Positions 46,617 to 57,483 of a stretch of DNA of 64,000 nucleotides are shown in pieces; within the stretch, counting starts at the first letter, position 1, and each line of letters begins with the position of its first letter. Under the pieces are notes generated by a model, which was given only the letters and a program-made list of their open reading frames with translations, did no database searches and was not told the DNA's origin. The stretch is from Lycium barbarum. Lineage: Eukaryota > Streptophyta > Magnoliopsida > Solanales > Solanaceae. The position numbers and the translations under genes are program-made. The stretch lies in contig NC_083339.1 in NCBI RefSeq assembly GCF_019175385.1, positions 45,537,330 through 45,601,329 on the forward strand, read 5' to 3'.

Positions 46617-48630
46617 CTAGATTACAAGAGGCGTAGGGAATAAATGGGGGAATCTCTTCTTCATCTCATCCTCCGCCTCCCAAGTCATCTCTTCCCGGTT
46701 ATTATTGCGCCACAGAACTTTGACAGAAGGCACCTCCTTAGTGCGCAATCTCCTCACCTGACGATCCATAATAGACACAGGCTGCTCGTCATAAGACAAC
46801 TGCTCCGTCACCTGAAGATCATCTACTGGGAATATCCTGGAAGGGTCACCAACACACTTCCGCAGCATAGACACATGAAACACTGGGTGCACGGCCTCCA
46901 AATCGGATGGCAAGTCTAGCTCGTAGGCGACTGCGCCTATCCTCCGAACAATCTGGTATGGCCCGATGTACCGCGGGCTCAACTTACCCTTCTTGCCAAA
47001 TCTCATAACGCCCTTCATGGGCGACACCTTCAGAAATACCCAGTCGCCAATCTGGAACTCTAACGGTCGACGTCGTCTATCAGCATAAGCTTTCTGTCGA
47101 CTCTGAGCAGCCAATAGTCGCTCCCGAATAAGCTTCACCTTATCTACAGCTTCCTGGATCACATCTGGTCCAATCAACTTAGTCTCGGCCACGTCAAACC
47201 AGCCAATAGGAGATCTGCATCTTCTGCCATAAAGGGCCTCGTACGGAGCCATCTGAAAACTGGAGTGATAACTGTTATTGTAAGCAAACTCTATAAGCGG
47301 CAAATGATCATCCTAGCTGCCCCTGAAATCAATAACGCAGGCTCGCAACATATCCTCGAGCGTCTGAATAGTGCGCTCGGCCTGCCCATCGGTCTGAGGA
47401 TGAAAAGTTGTACTGAGGCTCACCTGAGTCCCTAATCCCTCCTGAAATGACCTCCAGAAATTAGCTATAAACTGGGCACCTCGGTCAGTAATAATAGATA
47501 CAGGGACCCCGTGAAGTCTGACTATCTCTCTGATGTATAATCTGGCATAGTCCTCAGCCGAATAAGTAGTCCGGACCGGAAGGAAATGGGCTGATTTCGT
47601 CAGCCTGTCCATAATAACCCAAATAGAGTCGTACTTGCGTAGAGTACGCAGCAACCCAACAATGAAGTCTATATTAATCATCTCCCATTTCTAGGCTGGG
47701 ATCTCCATCTCCTGCAACAATCCACCGGGCTTTTGATGCTCGATCTTAACTTGTTGGCAGTTCGGGCATTGACTAACAAACTCAGCAATATCTTTCTTCA
47801 TGCCGTCCCACCAATACAAACACCTGAGATCCCGATACATCTTAGTGGAACCAGGCTGAACAGAATACCGTGCATAATGTGCCTCGCCCATAATCTGCCG
47901 TCATAAGCCCGCAATGTCCGGTACACAGAATCTGTCGTCGTACAATAATACTCCTTCAGGTGAGATTTCAAATTGAGTCTTTGCTTTATTAAGGGCCACA
48001 TCTCTGTACTGAATCAAAAGAGGATCTTCAAACTGGCGCTGCTTTACCTCCTGAACAATAGATGATTCAGCAACTGGACGAACAGAAATCCCAGAATCTC
48101 CAGAATCTGCCAAACGAACTCCGAGGCTGGCCAGCTGATGAATATCACGAACCAAATCTCTCTTATCAGATGGAACATCAGCCAGACTGCCCACGGACTT
48201 GCGGCTAAGCGCATCAGCTACCACGTTGGCTTTCCCCGGATGGTACAGAATATCAACGTCATAATCCTTTAGTAGCTCAAGCCATCTCCGCTGCTGCAAA
48301 TTTAGCTCCTTCTGCTTAAAAATATATTGGAGACTCTTATGGTCCCTATAGATATCAACATGGACCCCATATAAATAATGCCGCCAAATCTTCAAAGCAT
48401 GAATCACCGCGGCCAACTCAAGATCATGGGTGGGATAGTTCTTCTCGTGCGGTCTGAGCTGCCGGGAAGCATAGGCTATAACTCGACCGTGCTGCATCAG
48501 TACACATCCTATCCCAATACCAGAGGCGTCACAATAGACAACATACCCGTCAGATCCCTCTGGAAGAGCCAAAATTGGTGCTGTAATCAATCTCTCCTTC
48601 AGCATCTGAAAGCTGCGCTCGCAGGCACTG
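46617..48630 (-). pseudogene. Element F RNase H, integrase and chromodomain, four breaks from RT
   Basis: After a one-base deletion near 48630 the minus-strand frame continues as RNase H (all acidic blocks present) to TGA near 47898 (Arg CGA in C). The integrase zinc domain then runs to TAG near 47691 (Trp in C), and the catalytic core to TAG near 47313 (Trp in C). The core end, GPY/F region and chromodomain (46617-47303) are open, with Val-Leu-Trp and Met-Thr-Trp and stop TAA at 46617. Catalytic D, D and E of integrase are kept, so damage is limited to these breaks. Confidence 0.94.
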
Positions 48631-51448
48631 TCCACTGGAATTTTGCTGCTTTCTGGGTAAGCCTCGTCAGTGGTGCTGCAATAGAAGAAAAATCCTCCAC
48701 GAACCTGCGATAATACCCAGCCAATCCCAGAAAACTGGGCACCTCTGTCGGTGTAGTAGGCCTGGGCCAATTCTGCACAGCCTCAATCTTCTGCGTGTCG
48801 ACCCGAATACCGTCTGCACCGACAATATGGCCCAAGAATGCCACAGAAGTCAACCAGAACTCACATTTAGAGAATTTAGCATATAACTTCTGCTGACGGA
48901 GAATGCCAAGTATTGTCCTCAAGTGATCTGAATGCTCCTCGGCTGATCGCGAGTAAATCAGGATGTCATCAATAAACACAATAACAAACATATCCAGAAA
49001 AGGCCGAAATACCCGGTTCATCAGGTCCATAAATACCGCAGGAGCATTAGTCAGCCCGAAAGACATAACTCTGAACTCATAATGCCCGTACCGGGTCCTG
49101 AAAGCAGTCTTCGGGATATCTGACTCCCGTACTCGCACCTGATGATAACCTGAGCGCAGATATATCTTTGAAAAATGTCTAGCACCCTGCAGCTGATCAA
49201 ACAAATCATCAATCCGGGGGAGGGGATACTTATTCTTAATAGTCACCTTATTCAGCTGCCGGTAGTCGATACACATCCGCAATGACCCATCTTTCTTTCT
49301 GACAAACAATACCGGCGCTCCCCAGGGTGATGTACTGGGTCTGATAAAGCCCTTATCCAATAAATCTTTCAGCTGCTCTTTCAACTCCTTCAACTCAGCT
49401 GGTGCCATCCTGTACGGAGGAATAGATATAGGCTGCGTATCCGGCATCAGCTCTATAGTGAAATCAATCTCCCGCTCAGGCGGAAGGCCAGGAAGCTCGT
49501 CAGGAAATACATCTAGAAACTCACTGACGACCGGAAAAGACTGAAGAGTAGGTACCTCTGCTGCAGTATCGTGCACACGAACCAAATGATAGATATAACC
49601 CTTCTGGATCATCTTCTTAGCCTTGAGGTATGAAATAAACTTACCCCTCGGTGATGCCGTAGATCCAACCCACTCTATAACTGGTTCCCCTGGAAACTGA
49701 AAAGGGACTACCTTTTTCTGGCAGTCGACATTAGCATAACAGGAAGACAACCAGTCCATACCCATAATGACATCAAACTCAAACATGTCTAACTCTATCA
49801 GATCAGCCTTAGTGCTACGATCATAAATGGTCACGGAACAATCCCTATAGATCTGTCTTGCTACAATAAAATCCCCAACCGGCGTAGCTACCTCAAATGG
49901 CTCTATAGGCTCAGACACTATCCCAATCTTACTAGCAACGAGCGGGGAAATATATGATAAAGTACAGCCAGGGTCAATCAATGCATATACAGATCTGGAG
50001 AAAACCAGTAATGTACCTGTGATGACGTTTGGCGAAGCCTCCTGATCCTGGCGGCTGGCCAAAGCATATATGCGGTTCGAGGGACCGCTAGAACCTGAAA
50101 CGCCACCGCGGCCTCGACCGCGTCCTGCCGGTGCTGGCATACCTCGCCCTCCAGGGCGTGCAACAGACGGAGCAGATGAAGAACCGGCGGCTGACCCTGT
50201 CTGCTGAGCAGCACTACCAGAACCGCTAGCCAATGGACAGTCTCTCATAAAGTGGCCCTGACCACCACAAGAAAAGCAAGCTCCAGTCGCTCGGTAACAC
50301 TCCCCAGGATGAGACTTCCCGCAATGAGGACAACGGGGCCTGGGTGGTCTGGCCTGGCTGGGACCCCTGGACACCTGTGAACCTGCCACTCTGGAGCTCT
50401 GACCGGCCCCAGACGGTCTCGTACTATCGAATCTCCGGCTGCCTGACTGAGTACTCCGGCCGGACGAAGGAAAATGTCTGTCTGACTGCTGCTGCTGAGG
50501 CTGTCCGCCTCGAGAATCTCCAGAATAACCTGCGGATCTAGCCCTCTTGGGCGGCCTCCTATCTCGATCTCTGCCAGAAGGATCAGACCTACGACGGTCC
50601 TCCATACCCATCGCATAGGCCTGAAGTCGGGCAATGTCCATGTCTGCCTGCAATGACACTGCCATATAGCTATCAACCAAATACCGGTCCAATCCCATAA
50701 CATATCTGTGCATCCGATCGGACATATCTGCTACCACGGCCGGTGCATATCGGGCCAGAGAATCAAACTCAAGGTTATACTCGCGAACACTCCGACCCCT
50801 CTGCTGCAGACGTAAGAATCGATCAGCCCGTGCCTGCCATAACTCTGGGGGCAAAAAGTGGCGGGTGAATGCTGTCACAAACTGATCCCAAGTGGCTGGA
50901 GGGGCACCCTCTCCTTTAGATAGCTCCCAAGTCTCGTACCAGTGGGTAGCCACATCTCGAAGCCTGTGTGAAGCCAGCACAACCGACTCGGTCTCTGAAG
51001 CCCTGACCAAGTCCAGTGAGCGTCGCATCCCCCGAATAAAGTCATGGGGGTCCTCGTCGGGCTTAGACCCGAAGAACTCTGGAGGGCCACATAACAAAAA
51101 CTCCCGAACTCTCAGGCTGTCCCGCCTGTCATCGTCATCATCATCCCTCCGCCCGCGTCTGCGAGCCTGCCCTGCCACCAATGTGATCAACAACTGTACA
51201 GCCTCTCTCAAGGTCCTATCCTCCGCCCCTGGCTGAGGAGCTGGAGTCTCAGGTGCGGGTACACGGACCTCTAGAGCTGCGGAAGGTCCTGCTCCAGGCT
51301 GTACTAGTGGGGGTGTAGCAGACCCCTCAGAATGAGGCACATCCTCAGGCAAATCATAAACACGAGCCCGGGTAGCTCGCTGTGCCTGGCTAGTCTCTCC
51401 CATCCTCGCTTTGCCCTTCTGGGCCGCCGTTGCCTTCTTCGGAGGCAT
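48599..51448 (-). CDS. Element F Gag, protease and RT (open, then frameshifted)
   Basis: Open for about 949 codons from ATG 51448 (Met-Pro-Pro-Lys-Lys; a GTG lies 12 bases upstream in frame). Gag capsid block, CCHC knuckle (Cys-Phe-Ser-Cys-Gly-Gly-x2-His-Phe-Met-Arg-Asp-Cys), protease with Asp-Pro-Gly-Cys (Ser in C), and RT with Phe-Ile-Asp-Asp are all in frame. RT motif A reads Ser-Lys-Ile-Tyr-Leu-Arg instead of Ser-Lys-Ile-Asp-Leu-Arg, so a catalytic Asp is lost. This copy has CAG where C has its TAG. The tail after about 48630 is out of frame. Confidence 0.94.
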   Translation of the reverse strand: MPPKKATAAQKGKARMGETSQAQRATRARVYDLPEDVPHSEGSATPPLVQPGAGPSAALEVRVPAPETPAPQPGAEDRTLREAVQLLITLVAGQARRRGRRDDDDDDRRDSLRVREFLLCGPPEFFGSKPDEDPHDFIRGMRRSLDLVRASETESVVLASHRLRDVATHWYETWELSKGEGAPPATWDQFVTAFTRHFLPPELWQARADRFLRLQQRGRSVREYNLEFDSLARYAPAVVADMSDRMHRYVMGLDRYLVDSYMAVSLQADMDIARLQAYAMGMEDRRRSDPSGRDRDRRPPKRARSAGYSGDSRGGQPQQQQSDRHFPSSGRSTQSGSRRFDSTRPSGAGQSSRVAGSQVSRGPSQARPPRPRCPHCGKSHPGECYRATGACFSCGGQGHFMRDCPLASGSGSAAQQTGSAAGSSSAPSVARPGGRGMPAPAGRGRGRGGVSGSSGPSNRIYALASRQDQEASPNVITGTLLVFSRSVYALIDPGCTLSYISPLVASKIGIVSEPIEPFEVATPVGDFIVARQIYRDCSVTIYDRSTKADLIELDMFEFDVIMGMDWLSSCYANVDCQKKVVPFQFPGEPVIEWVGSTASPRGKFISYLKAKKMIQKGYIYHLVRVHDTAAEVPTLQSFPVVSEFLDVFPDELPGLPPEREIDFTIELMPDTQPISIPPYRMAPAELKELKEQLKDLLDKGFIRPSTSPWGAPVLFVRKKDGSLRMCIDYRQLNKVTIKNKYPLPRIDDLFDQLQGARHFSKIYLRSGYHQVRVRESDIPKTAFRTRYGHYEFRVMSFGLTNAPAVFMDLMNRVFRPFLDMFVIVFIDDILIYSRSAEEHSDHLRTILGILRQQKLYAKFSKCEFWLTSVAFLGHIVGADGIRVDTQKIEAVQNWPRPTTPTEVPSFLGLAGYYRRFVEDFSSIAAPLTRLTQKAAKFQWTVPASAAFRC

Positions 51449-51635
51449 CACTGCAAACACAAAGGCGACTCAGATCAAAATCATCCTAATAGCACAGCTC
51501 TATCGCACGATCTAAGATTCCAAAGAAAGTAACATCCTAAATGCCCTGTAGCTTCCTGTTTATAGGTGTGGTGCACAACACATCGATAAACAAGACTCTA
51601 CGAGACACGGCCTGTAGACATTCCGAGGACAAACT

Positions 51636-51647
51636 GCTCTGATACAA
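51636..51647 (-). other. Primer-binding site, element F (one substitution)
   Basis: The minus strand reads TTGTATCAGAGC; the second G of the usual TGGTATCAGAGC is changed. Same 4-base spacing from the LTR. The leader 51449-51635 has nothing else. Confidence 0.88.
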
Positions 51648-51651
51648 CTTT

Positions 51652-54552
51652 TGTCACGACCCAGCCCTGTGGGCCGCGACTGGCACCCTACCTGGGTACC
51701 CAGACCGAATCGCACATTCATTATCAAATCCAAACTTATTTCAGAATTTTACGAAATCATATCAAACATAATTTATATCAAAATATGTCTTAAGCGGTCG
51801 CACCAAATTAAAATGCCATATCAAATACAAACTGAGCGGCGGAATAGACATCGTCGGTCAAAAGTGCAAACATAAGCATAAGGGCCATTTGGGGCCATCA
51901 TAACAAACAGACCGCTTTAAGACCAGAAAACGAAATCAAACCAACATATACAGGACCCTCATCCCACGTATATGACTACAGGCCTCTACGAGTTCAAAAC
52001 AAAGACATATCGCGAGACAGGGCCCCGCCGTACCCAAATAGTCAAATGTACAGAATATATACAAAGCAAAAGGAGTCTGTACCAAAAGTGGACTCCGGAT
52101 CAAAGAGGAGTACTCCGGAATGGCAAAGAGTGAAGCCTACTGTGGAGGATCACCAATGTCTGCACCTGCGGGCTTAAAACGCAGCCCCCGGAGAAAGGGG
52201 GTCAGTACCAAATATGTACTGAGTATGTAAAGTACGGAGTACAGAAATATGGATCAAAACCGAAAGCAAACCAGATGTCAAAGTGGAGTACAAATCGGTA
52301 TGTCAAAATCATATACGTATACATAATGCAAACGAAATCATGCAAACGCTTAGGAACGTGGTCGCCACTCCGACGCTAGCGCCACACACAGCATAACACC
52401 AGAAGGTTTCAAATCTCCGTACATCCCCGAACACAAACATAATCATAGGTGAGTGTATCGCATCACGAGCCATATCACAGCATAACTCCAAACGGAACCC
52501 GGCCCTATGGCGAAGCCTCGGGAACCGTAACACAGCATACGACCGAATTATCATAAAGTGCACGAATCAAAACCGGCCCGGGAACCGGTGAACGAAGTCA
52601 TAACAAGGCACGAGCGGAGTCGTGAGCAGACAAATGCAAGTAGTATTTCAAAATAGTCTTCCAAAACATAATAATCTCAAAAATCATTTCGTAATACAAA
52701 ATAATCGCATACTTAGTCGATATAAAGTTTCATTTCACCAAACATTTCCAAAATAGTACGTATAGCTCAAAACGTTACTTAGCATATCGTAATAGTCCAA
52801 ACATATCCCGTAGGAGGAAATCCCAAAATCGAAAGTACTATTTCAAACTTTATTCAGAAGGACAGCCCAATAAGACAAATAGGGCGTCTCGGGGTTAGCG
52901 GGCCCACCTCGAGTCGAATTGAGGTGGCGAACATATTTACCGAACGTTTATAGGCCAAAGGTCATACATAATCATTTCTAAGTTACCCGACAACATTTCG
53001 ATAGGTTTCGGACGAGTGGTGGCATTCTTGCCAAAATAGAGCCCTTAGGCTTCAATTGGATTGAATGAATAGTAACTTTCCTGTGGATCGGGTTTCGAGG
53101 AGCAAAAATGCTCCGGAAGTTCTCATATTCGCCTATCATACTAAGATATGCCAAATGAAGGAGTGGGAAGATTTACATACCTTACAGACGTCGTATGCTC
53201 TCCCAAAAGTCAAGTCCCGTTTCGTCAAAGTTACCAATTGAGATTCTTAGGCTTAAAAATGCCTTTAACTTCCTTTTTTGCCTACCGAAATTTCGGCAGC
53301 ATTTCCCCTATAAATCTAACATCCCCGAGACTTAGATCGGCTCAAAATACATCAATACAACAGCCCACACATCATCAAACAACACAAGTAATAATCAAAC
53401 CACTCTAGCTTCAAAGTTCTACTTTGTTACCTAAGTTGGCAACTTTCATTCAAACTTCCAAAACTCCAACTCTATATCTACATAATTGTATTCGTTTCCT
53501 CATTCAAACTTATACAATCACATCCCAAATACAATCCAAGCCATACACGAAATTGCCCCAAAATCCATTACTTTCCATAATTCTTCAAAACATCGAAAAT
53601 TCACGACGAACATTCTAACTTACGTCGTTTCATTCCGAATTCATTAACATCAACTATAACTCATATTTAAAGTCTTTAGCACCCTAAATATACAATGATA
53701 TACACAATTATACCAAAGGTATACACTTTCCGATAATGTCCGAAATCATTTTCCAACGTCAATTTAATTCATCAATCAATCATTTACGACATAAAGATCA
53801 CAACAACACATTATACAAACTAAACAAGATCAATTCACATCACTTTCTTCTTCCTAGGGCTCACGGCCAACATGCAATATACACACACACCCACGGCTTT
53901 CTATATACACCAAAGTTACGGGATTCTCGTCTATTCCCAATCCTTAACACATTCATATCAATTCTATAACATTAGAGGGGCAAAATTCTTACCTTTTCTT
54001 GAATTTCCGACTTGTCGCAAAACGAGGTTCTCGTGCCAAACTAATTATACCCCGTTGAAGAGGGTCTTGAGTACTTCACAACTATGTAGAAACTAAGATT
54101 TTTGGATCAACAACAAAGCTTGGGAATTTTTTTTCTCTTCTTTTCTTACTCTCGGCCGAATGCCCTTTTTGAGGTGTTCTTTGATTTTTGTTCTTTGTTC
54201 TTGATAATCACTAAGTGTGAATTGATATATATCCACATAATTGATCATGTGCATAGCACATGGTCACTAAGGAAGAGGCTTGGGCCTTGGACATGGCCGG
54301 CCACTTCACAAGTTTTTGGGCCTCAACTTTGTGTCAAATTTTTCTTGGCCCAATTCATAAAACGTCCCGTTTTGTAATTCCCGAAACTAATTTCCGAAAT
54401 TCCAAATTTACCCTCGGCCTTCCCCGAAGTCTTAACATTAATGATTCCATAACCAACATAGTCATATTCACTAAAATTAAATTATTTCCTTTTAACACAC
54501 AAATCGTAATTATTTCTCGATTTCCAATTATACGAAAACACGGGACATAACA
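51652..54552 (-). repeat. Right (5') LTR of element F
   Basis: Matches 43564-46480 throughout, with an 18-base deletion near 53228 relative to the left copy, plus scattered substitutions. Hairpin block at 52158-52232; U3 palindrome 54243-54265. Confidence 0.95.
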
Positions 54553-54557
54553 GGGCA
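54553..54557. repeat. Target-site duplication of F, right copy
   Basis: GGGCA, pairing with 43559-43563. Confidence 0.92.
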
Positions 54558-55061
54558 AACCTACTGTGTTGGATTAAAGATTAAGAGATACCCTCCATGT
54601 CATTTGTAAGAAGCATTACCCTTATTTGGAAAATTTTATCTCGAGAAAGTACATATGAGTATCAAATTCGCAATTTATTTAAATGGACTAGAAATATGTT
54701 CCAACCCCCTTTTGCTTTAGCACAGCCCATGTGAAGGGCAAAATATGTGGAAGGGCAAAAATGTCCAACGATCAAGTGTCCTCTAATTGAAAGGATACAA
54801 AGTGTATGACAAGCAGTCGGGAATTGAGTGGTTCGCTCATGACTCAAATATATATAATATATATACATGGAGGTAAATATTGAAGACGGTATAGTCAGAA
54901 AAATAAAAGAATTCTCGCTAGGTCGGGGTGGGACCTGCTACGAGAACGTTCTGAAAAGTTGTCAAGACCCCGACTTGTATTAAATTACGTGACAAAGGAC
55001 ATGCGGGAAAATTGGTGTACTTATACCGGCCTTAACGTGCTTAAATGCATTAAAGTTGTAA

Positions 55062-55113
55062 GGTTAAGCGTGCCAGGGCCAGAGCAATTCTGGGATGGGT
55101 GACCCCCTGGGAA
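55062..55113 (+). promoter_or_regulatory. 5S-rRNA-like internal promoter block in G
   Basis: GTTAAGCGTGCC (55063-55074), GGGCCAGAG and GGGATGGGTGACC...CTGGGAA follow the 3' half of plant 5S rRNA. They cover box A, the intermediate element and box C of the RNA polymerase III type 1 promoter. By eye about four in five positions agree with the 5S sequence as I know it. The 5' half of 5S is not recognisable, so this is not a 5S gene. H carries the same block. Confidence 0.75.
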
Positions 55114-55978
55114 ATGTACAAAAATTTTCGCAAACATTGATATAAGAGACGAATAGGAAATTCGGGGTAGCCTAAAGGGAATTAGGATATGTGGAAAGGT
55201 AAGAAACTTTATAGGGGTCACACGAGCTGAGACGGATTAGATTGCTAGAAAGGAAGAAAAAGCAGCGCAGCTCTGAAATTAGAGTAAATTTGAACAAGAG
55301 ATTGAAGATGTATTGTAAAAGAAATGGCAGTGATATATATACGTATGTGTAGGGCCCCCCATTTATGACTATGTCGATTGATTGGTGAACCCTAATAGCC
55401 AGTGTTGTAATATATGAAAAACATTAACTGGACAGAATTTACGAGAAAAGGGGAAAGGTATGGTATAGATGTTACGAAGTGGACTGATATTTATTTTGCT
55501 ACTGGTTGAGATTGGAAGATTCTAATACAACGATGTTTGGAAAGAAAAGAGAATAATTGAGTGGAAGGTAAGGAGATCAAAATGTCAAAAAAAAAAAAAA
55601 AAAGGAAGTGAACCGTAAGAAACGTAATTAAGTGGAGCCTCTAAAAGAGTCGACGGGCAAAGCACGAAGTTAATTGCGAAAGAGAACTAAAATGAAATAG
55701 CGCAGGTCAAAGGAAAACTTATGGCATGAAATGATGAATCATGTGAATATCGAATAATTCAATTATCGAGAAAATAGAACGACAGATAAGGAATGGGTAT
55801 GAATGAAGAAGGTGATTACTAAGAGATAAACAACTACATTAATTATATTACTTGAGTGCCAGCTATCGGATAAGGTTGTGTACTATATAATTGTGATTCT
55901 GTTAAGGTCTCATACGGAGAAAATCAAGTTGTAGGTTAGAAAGAAAAGATATGGATATGGTATAAGTATAACCCCAAA

Positions 55979-55992
55979 GGGGGGGGGGGGGG
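55979..55992. repeat. Homopolymer G run in element G
   Basis: About 14 G in a row after CCCCAAA. The H counterpart has a mixed purine stretch instead. Confidence 0.85.
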
Positions 55993-56025
55993 AGCGAATG
56001 AAAGTAAGTATAAATGAAAACAATT

Positions 56026-57483
56026 GACATACAGAAGATTGAAGCAATAAAGGATTGGCCTAGGCCTCCGACATCGGCTGAAGTTCGTAGTTCTCTGAGA
56101 ATGGTCGGATTATAGCCTATGTTCCCCGGCAGCTCAGACCGCACGAGGGAAATTATTTCGCTCATGATCTGGAATTAGCTACAGTGATCCACGTTTTAAA
56201 TATATGGCGGCATCACTTACATGGGGTCCACGTTTATATTTATATGGACCCTAAGAGCCTCCAGTATATATTTTAAGAAAAAGGAGCTGAATTCGCAGCA
56301 GAGAAGAGGGTTCGAATTATTGAAAGATTATGATGTTAATATTTTGTGCCACCCTAGAAAAGTTAACGTTGTGGCAGACGCACTTAATCGTGAATCTATG
56401 GACGGCTTGACCGGCATACATGCAGAAACAAAGAATTGGTCTGTAAAACTCATCAGTCAGCTAGCCTTGGAGTCCGTTTGGTCGGTTCTGAAGATAGTGA
56501 AATTTTGTCCGAAGAATGGCTGAATCATCAATGATGGAAGAGGTAAAATAGCGTCAGTTCGAGGATTCTATTCTGGTATGGTACAGAGATACGACCTTTG
56601 ACAAGGAAAAGACCCAGTTCGAGTTTTCACCTGATGGGTATTGTTATACAGAGGCAGATTATGTGTGCCCGACGTTGTAGGGCTGCAACGGCCAATTACG
56701 GGCAAAGCGCATGATGTTAGGTATTCTGTTCATCCTGGGTCTACGAAGATGTACCATGATCTCAGATGCCTATACTGGTGGGATGGTATGAAACGGGATA
56801 TCGCAGAGTTCGTCGCCCAGTGCCCGAATTGTCAGCAGGGCAAAATTGAACATCAGAAGCCGGGTGGACTGTTGCAGGAAATGGAAATTCCGACATGAAA
56901 GTGGGAGATCATTAATATGGACTTCATTACAGGTTTGCCTCGCACTCCACGGAAGTATGATTCCATCTGGGTTATTGTTGATAGGCTGACAAAATCAGTC
57001 CATTTTCTTCCCGTCAGAACCACTTATTTAGCTGAGGATTATGCCAGGCTAGGTAATAAAGACATAGTGAGGCTCCGCAGAGTTCCTATATCTATCATCA
57101 CTGACAGAGGTGCTCAATTTACGACTAATTTCTGGAGATTTGTTTTCAGGAAGGATTAGGGGCTCAGGTAAGTCTGAGCACAGTATTCCATCTTCAGAGC
57201 GACGGACAGGCCGAGCACACTATACAGACGCTAGAAGATATGTTGCGGGCCTGTATTATTGAATTCAGAGGTAGCCGGGACGATCATCTGCCGTTGATCG
57301 AGTTTGCTTATAATGACAGCTACGATTCTAGCTTAATACGAGGCTTTGTATGGCAGAAAATGCAGGTCACCGATCGGCTGGTTCGATATCGGCGAAACAG
57401 AGTTAATCGGTCCCGATATGATCCAGCAAGCCGTTGATAAGGTGAAACTCATCCGAGAAAGACAATTAGCAGCCCAGAGTCGA
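56026..57483 (+). pseudogene. Element G pol fragment: RT end, RNase H, integrase
   Basis: Starts in the RT connection (Asp-Ile-Gln-Lys-Ile-Glu ... Trp-Pro-Arg-Pro-Pro), then jumps near 56112 to mid-RNase H (Ile-Ala-Tyr-Val-Pro-Arg-Gln-Leu). About 75 codons are missing, including the Tyr-Cys-Asp-Ala-Ser catalytic Asp. RNase H continues to Val-Val-Ala-Asp-Ala-Leu, and the integrase zinc domain and core follow ([14 protein letters not shown]), with a frameshift near 57145 and a stop at 56896. Homology ends in Ala-Ala-Gln-Ser-Arg at 57483, where H begins. Confidence 0.9.

Larger units (their letters stand above)
43564..54552 (-). mobile_element. Element F: full-length gypsy chromovirus with broken pol
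   Basis: Minus-strand element with LTRs 43564-46480 (2917 bp) and 51652-54552 (2901 bp), TSD GGGCA, PBS and polypurine tract. Internal sequence is very close to element C, while the LTRs are clearly more divergent from C's. One frameshift and three nonsense codons inactivate pol. The LTR pair differs more than C's pair does, so F looks older than C. Confidence 0.96.
54558..56025 (+). other. Element G non-coding segment in place of gag-protease-RT
   Basis: About 1.5 kb with no recognisable protein, matched along its length by the reverse complement of 62030-63690 in H. It contains TGTCAAGACCCCG near 54961 (TGTTAAGGCCCCG in H), which looks like an LTR start, followed about 100 bases later by the 5S-like block. 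A-run at about 55585-55602 and G-run at 55979-55992 are expansions not seen in H. Pol homology begins at 56026. Confidence 0.7.
39442..57483 (+). mobile_element. Element G: non-autonomous gypsy derivative, host to F, cut by H
   Basis: 5' LTR 39442-42924, PBS, leader 42925-43563, element F, then 54553-57483 with a long non-coding segment and a broken pol fragment. Removing F and one GGGCA copy restores a continuous sequence that matches element H in reverse complement. Gag, protease and most of RT are absent. G is cut in integrase at 57483 by H; its 3' part lies beyond the window. Confidence 0.88.

Noticed and set aside
55062..55113. A true 5S rRNA gene
   Set aside because: Only the 3' half/control region is recognisable; the first 45 or so bases and terminal pairing are absent, and it lies in a repeat shared with H.
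54961..55200. Complete Cassandra TRIM insertion
   Set aside because: I cannot find a second LTR copy, a PBS after it, or a TSD; only an LTR-like start and the 5S-like block are visible.
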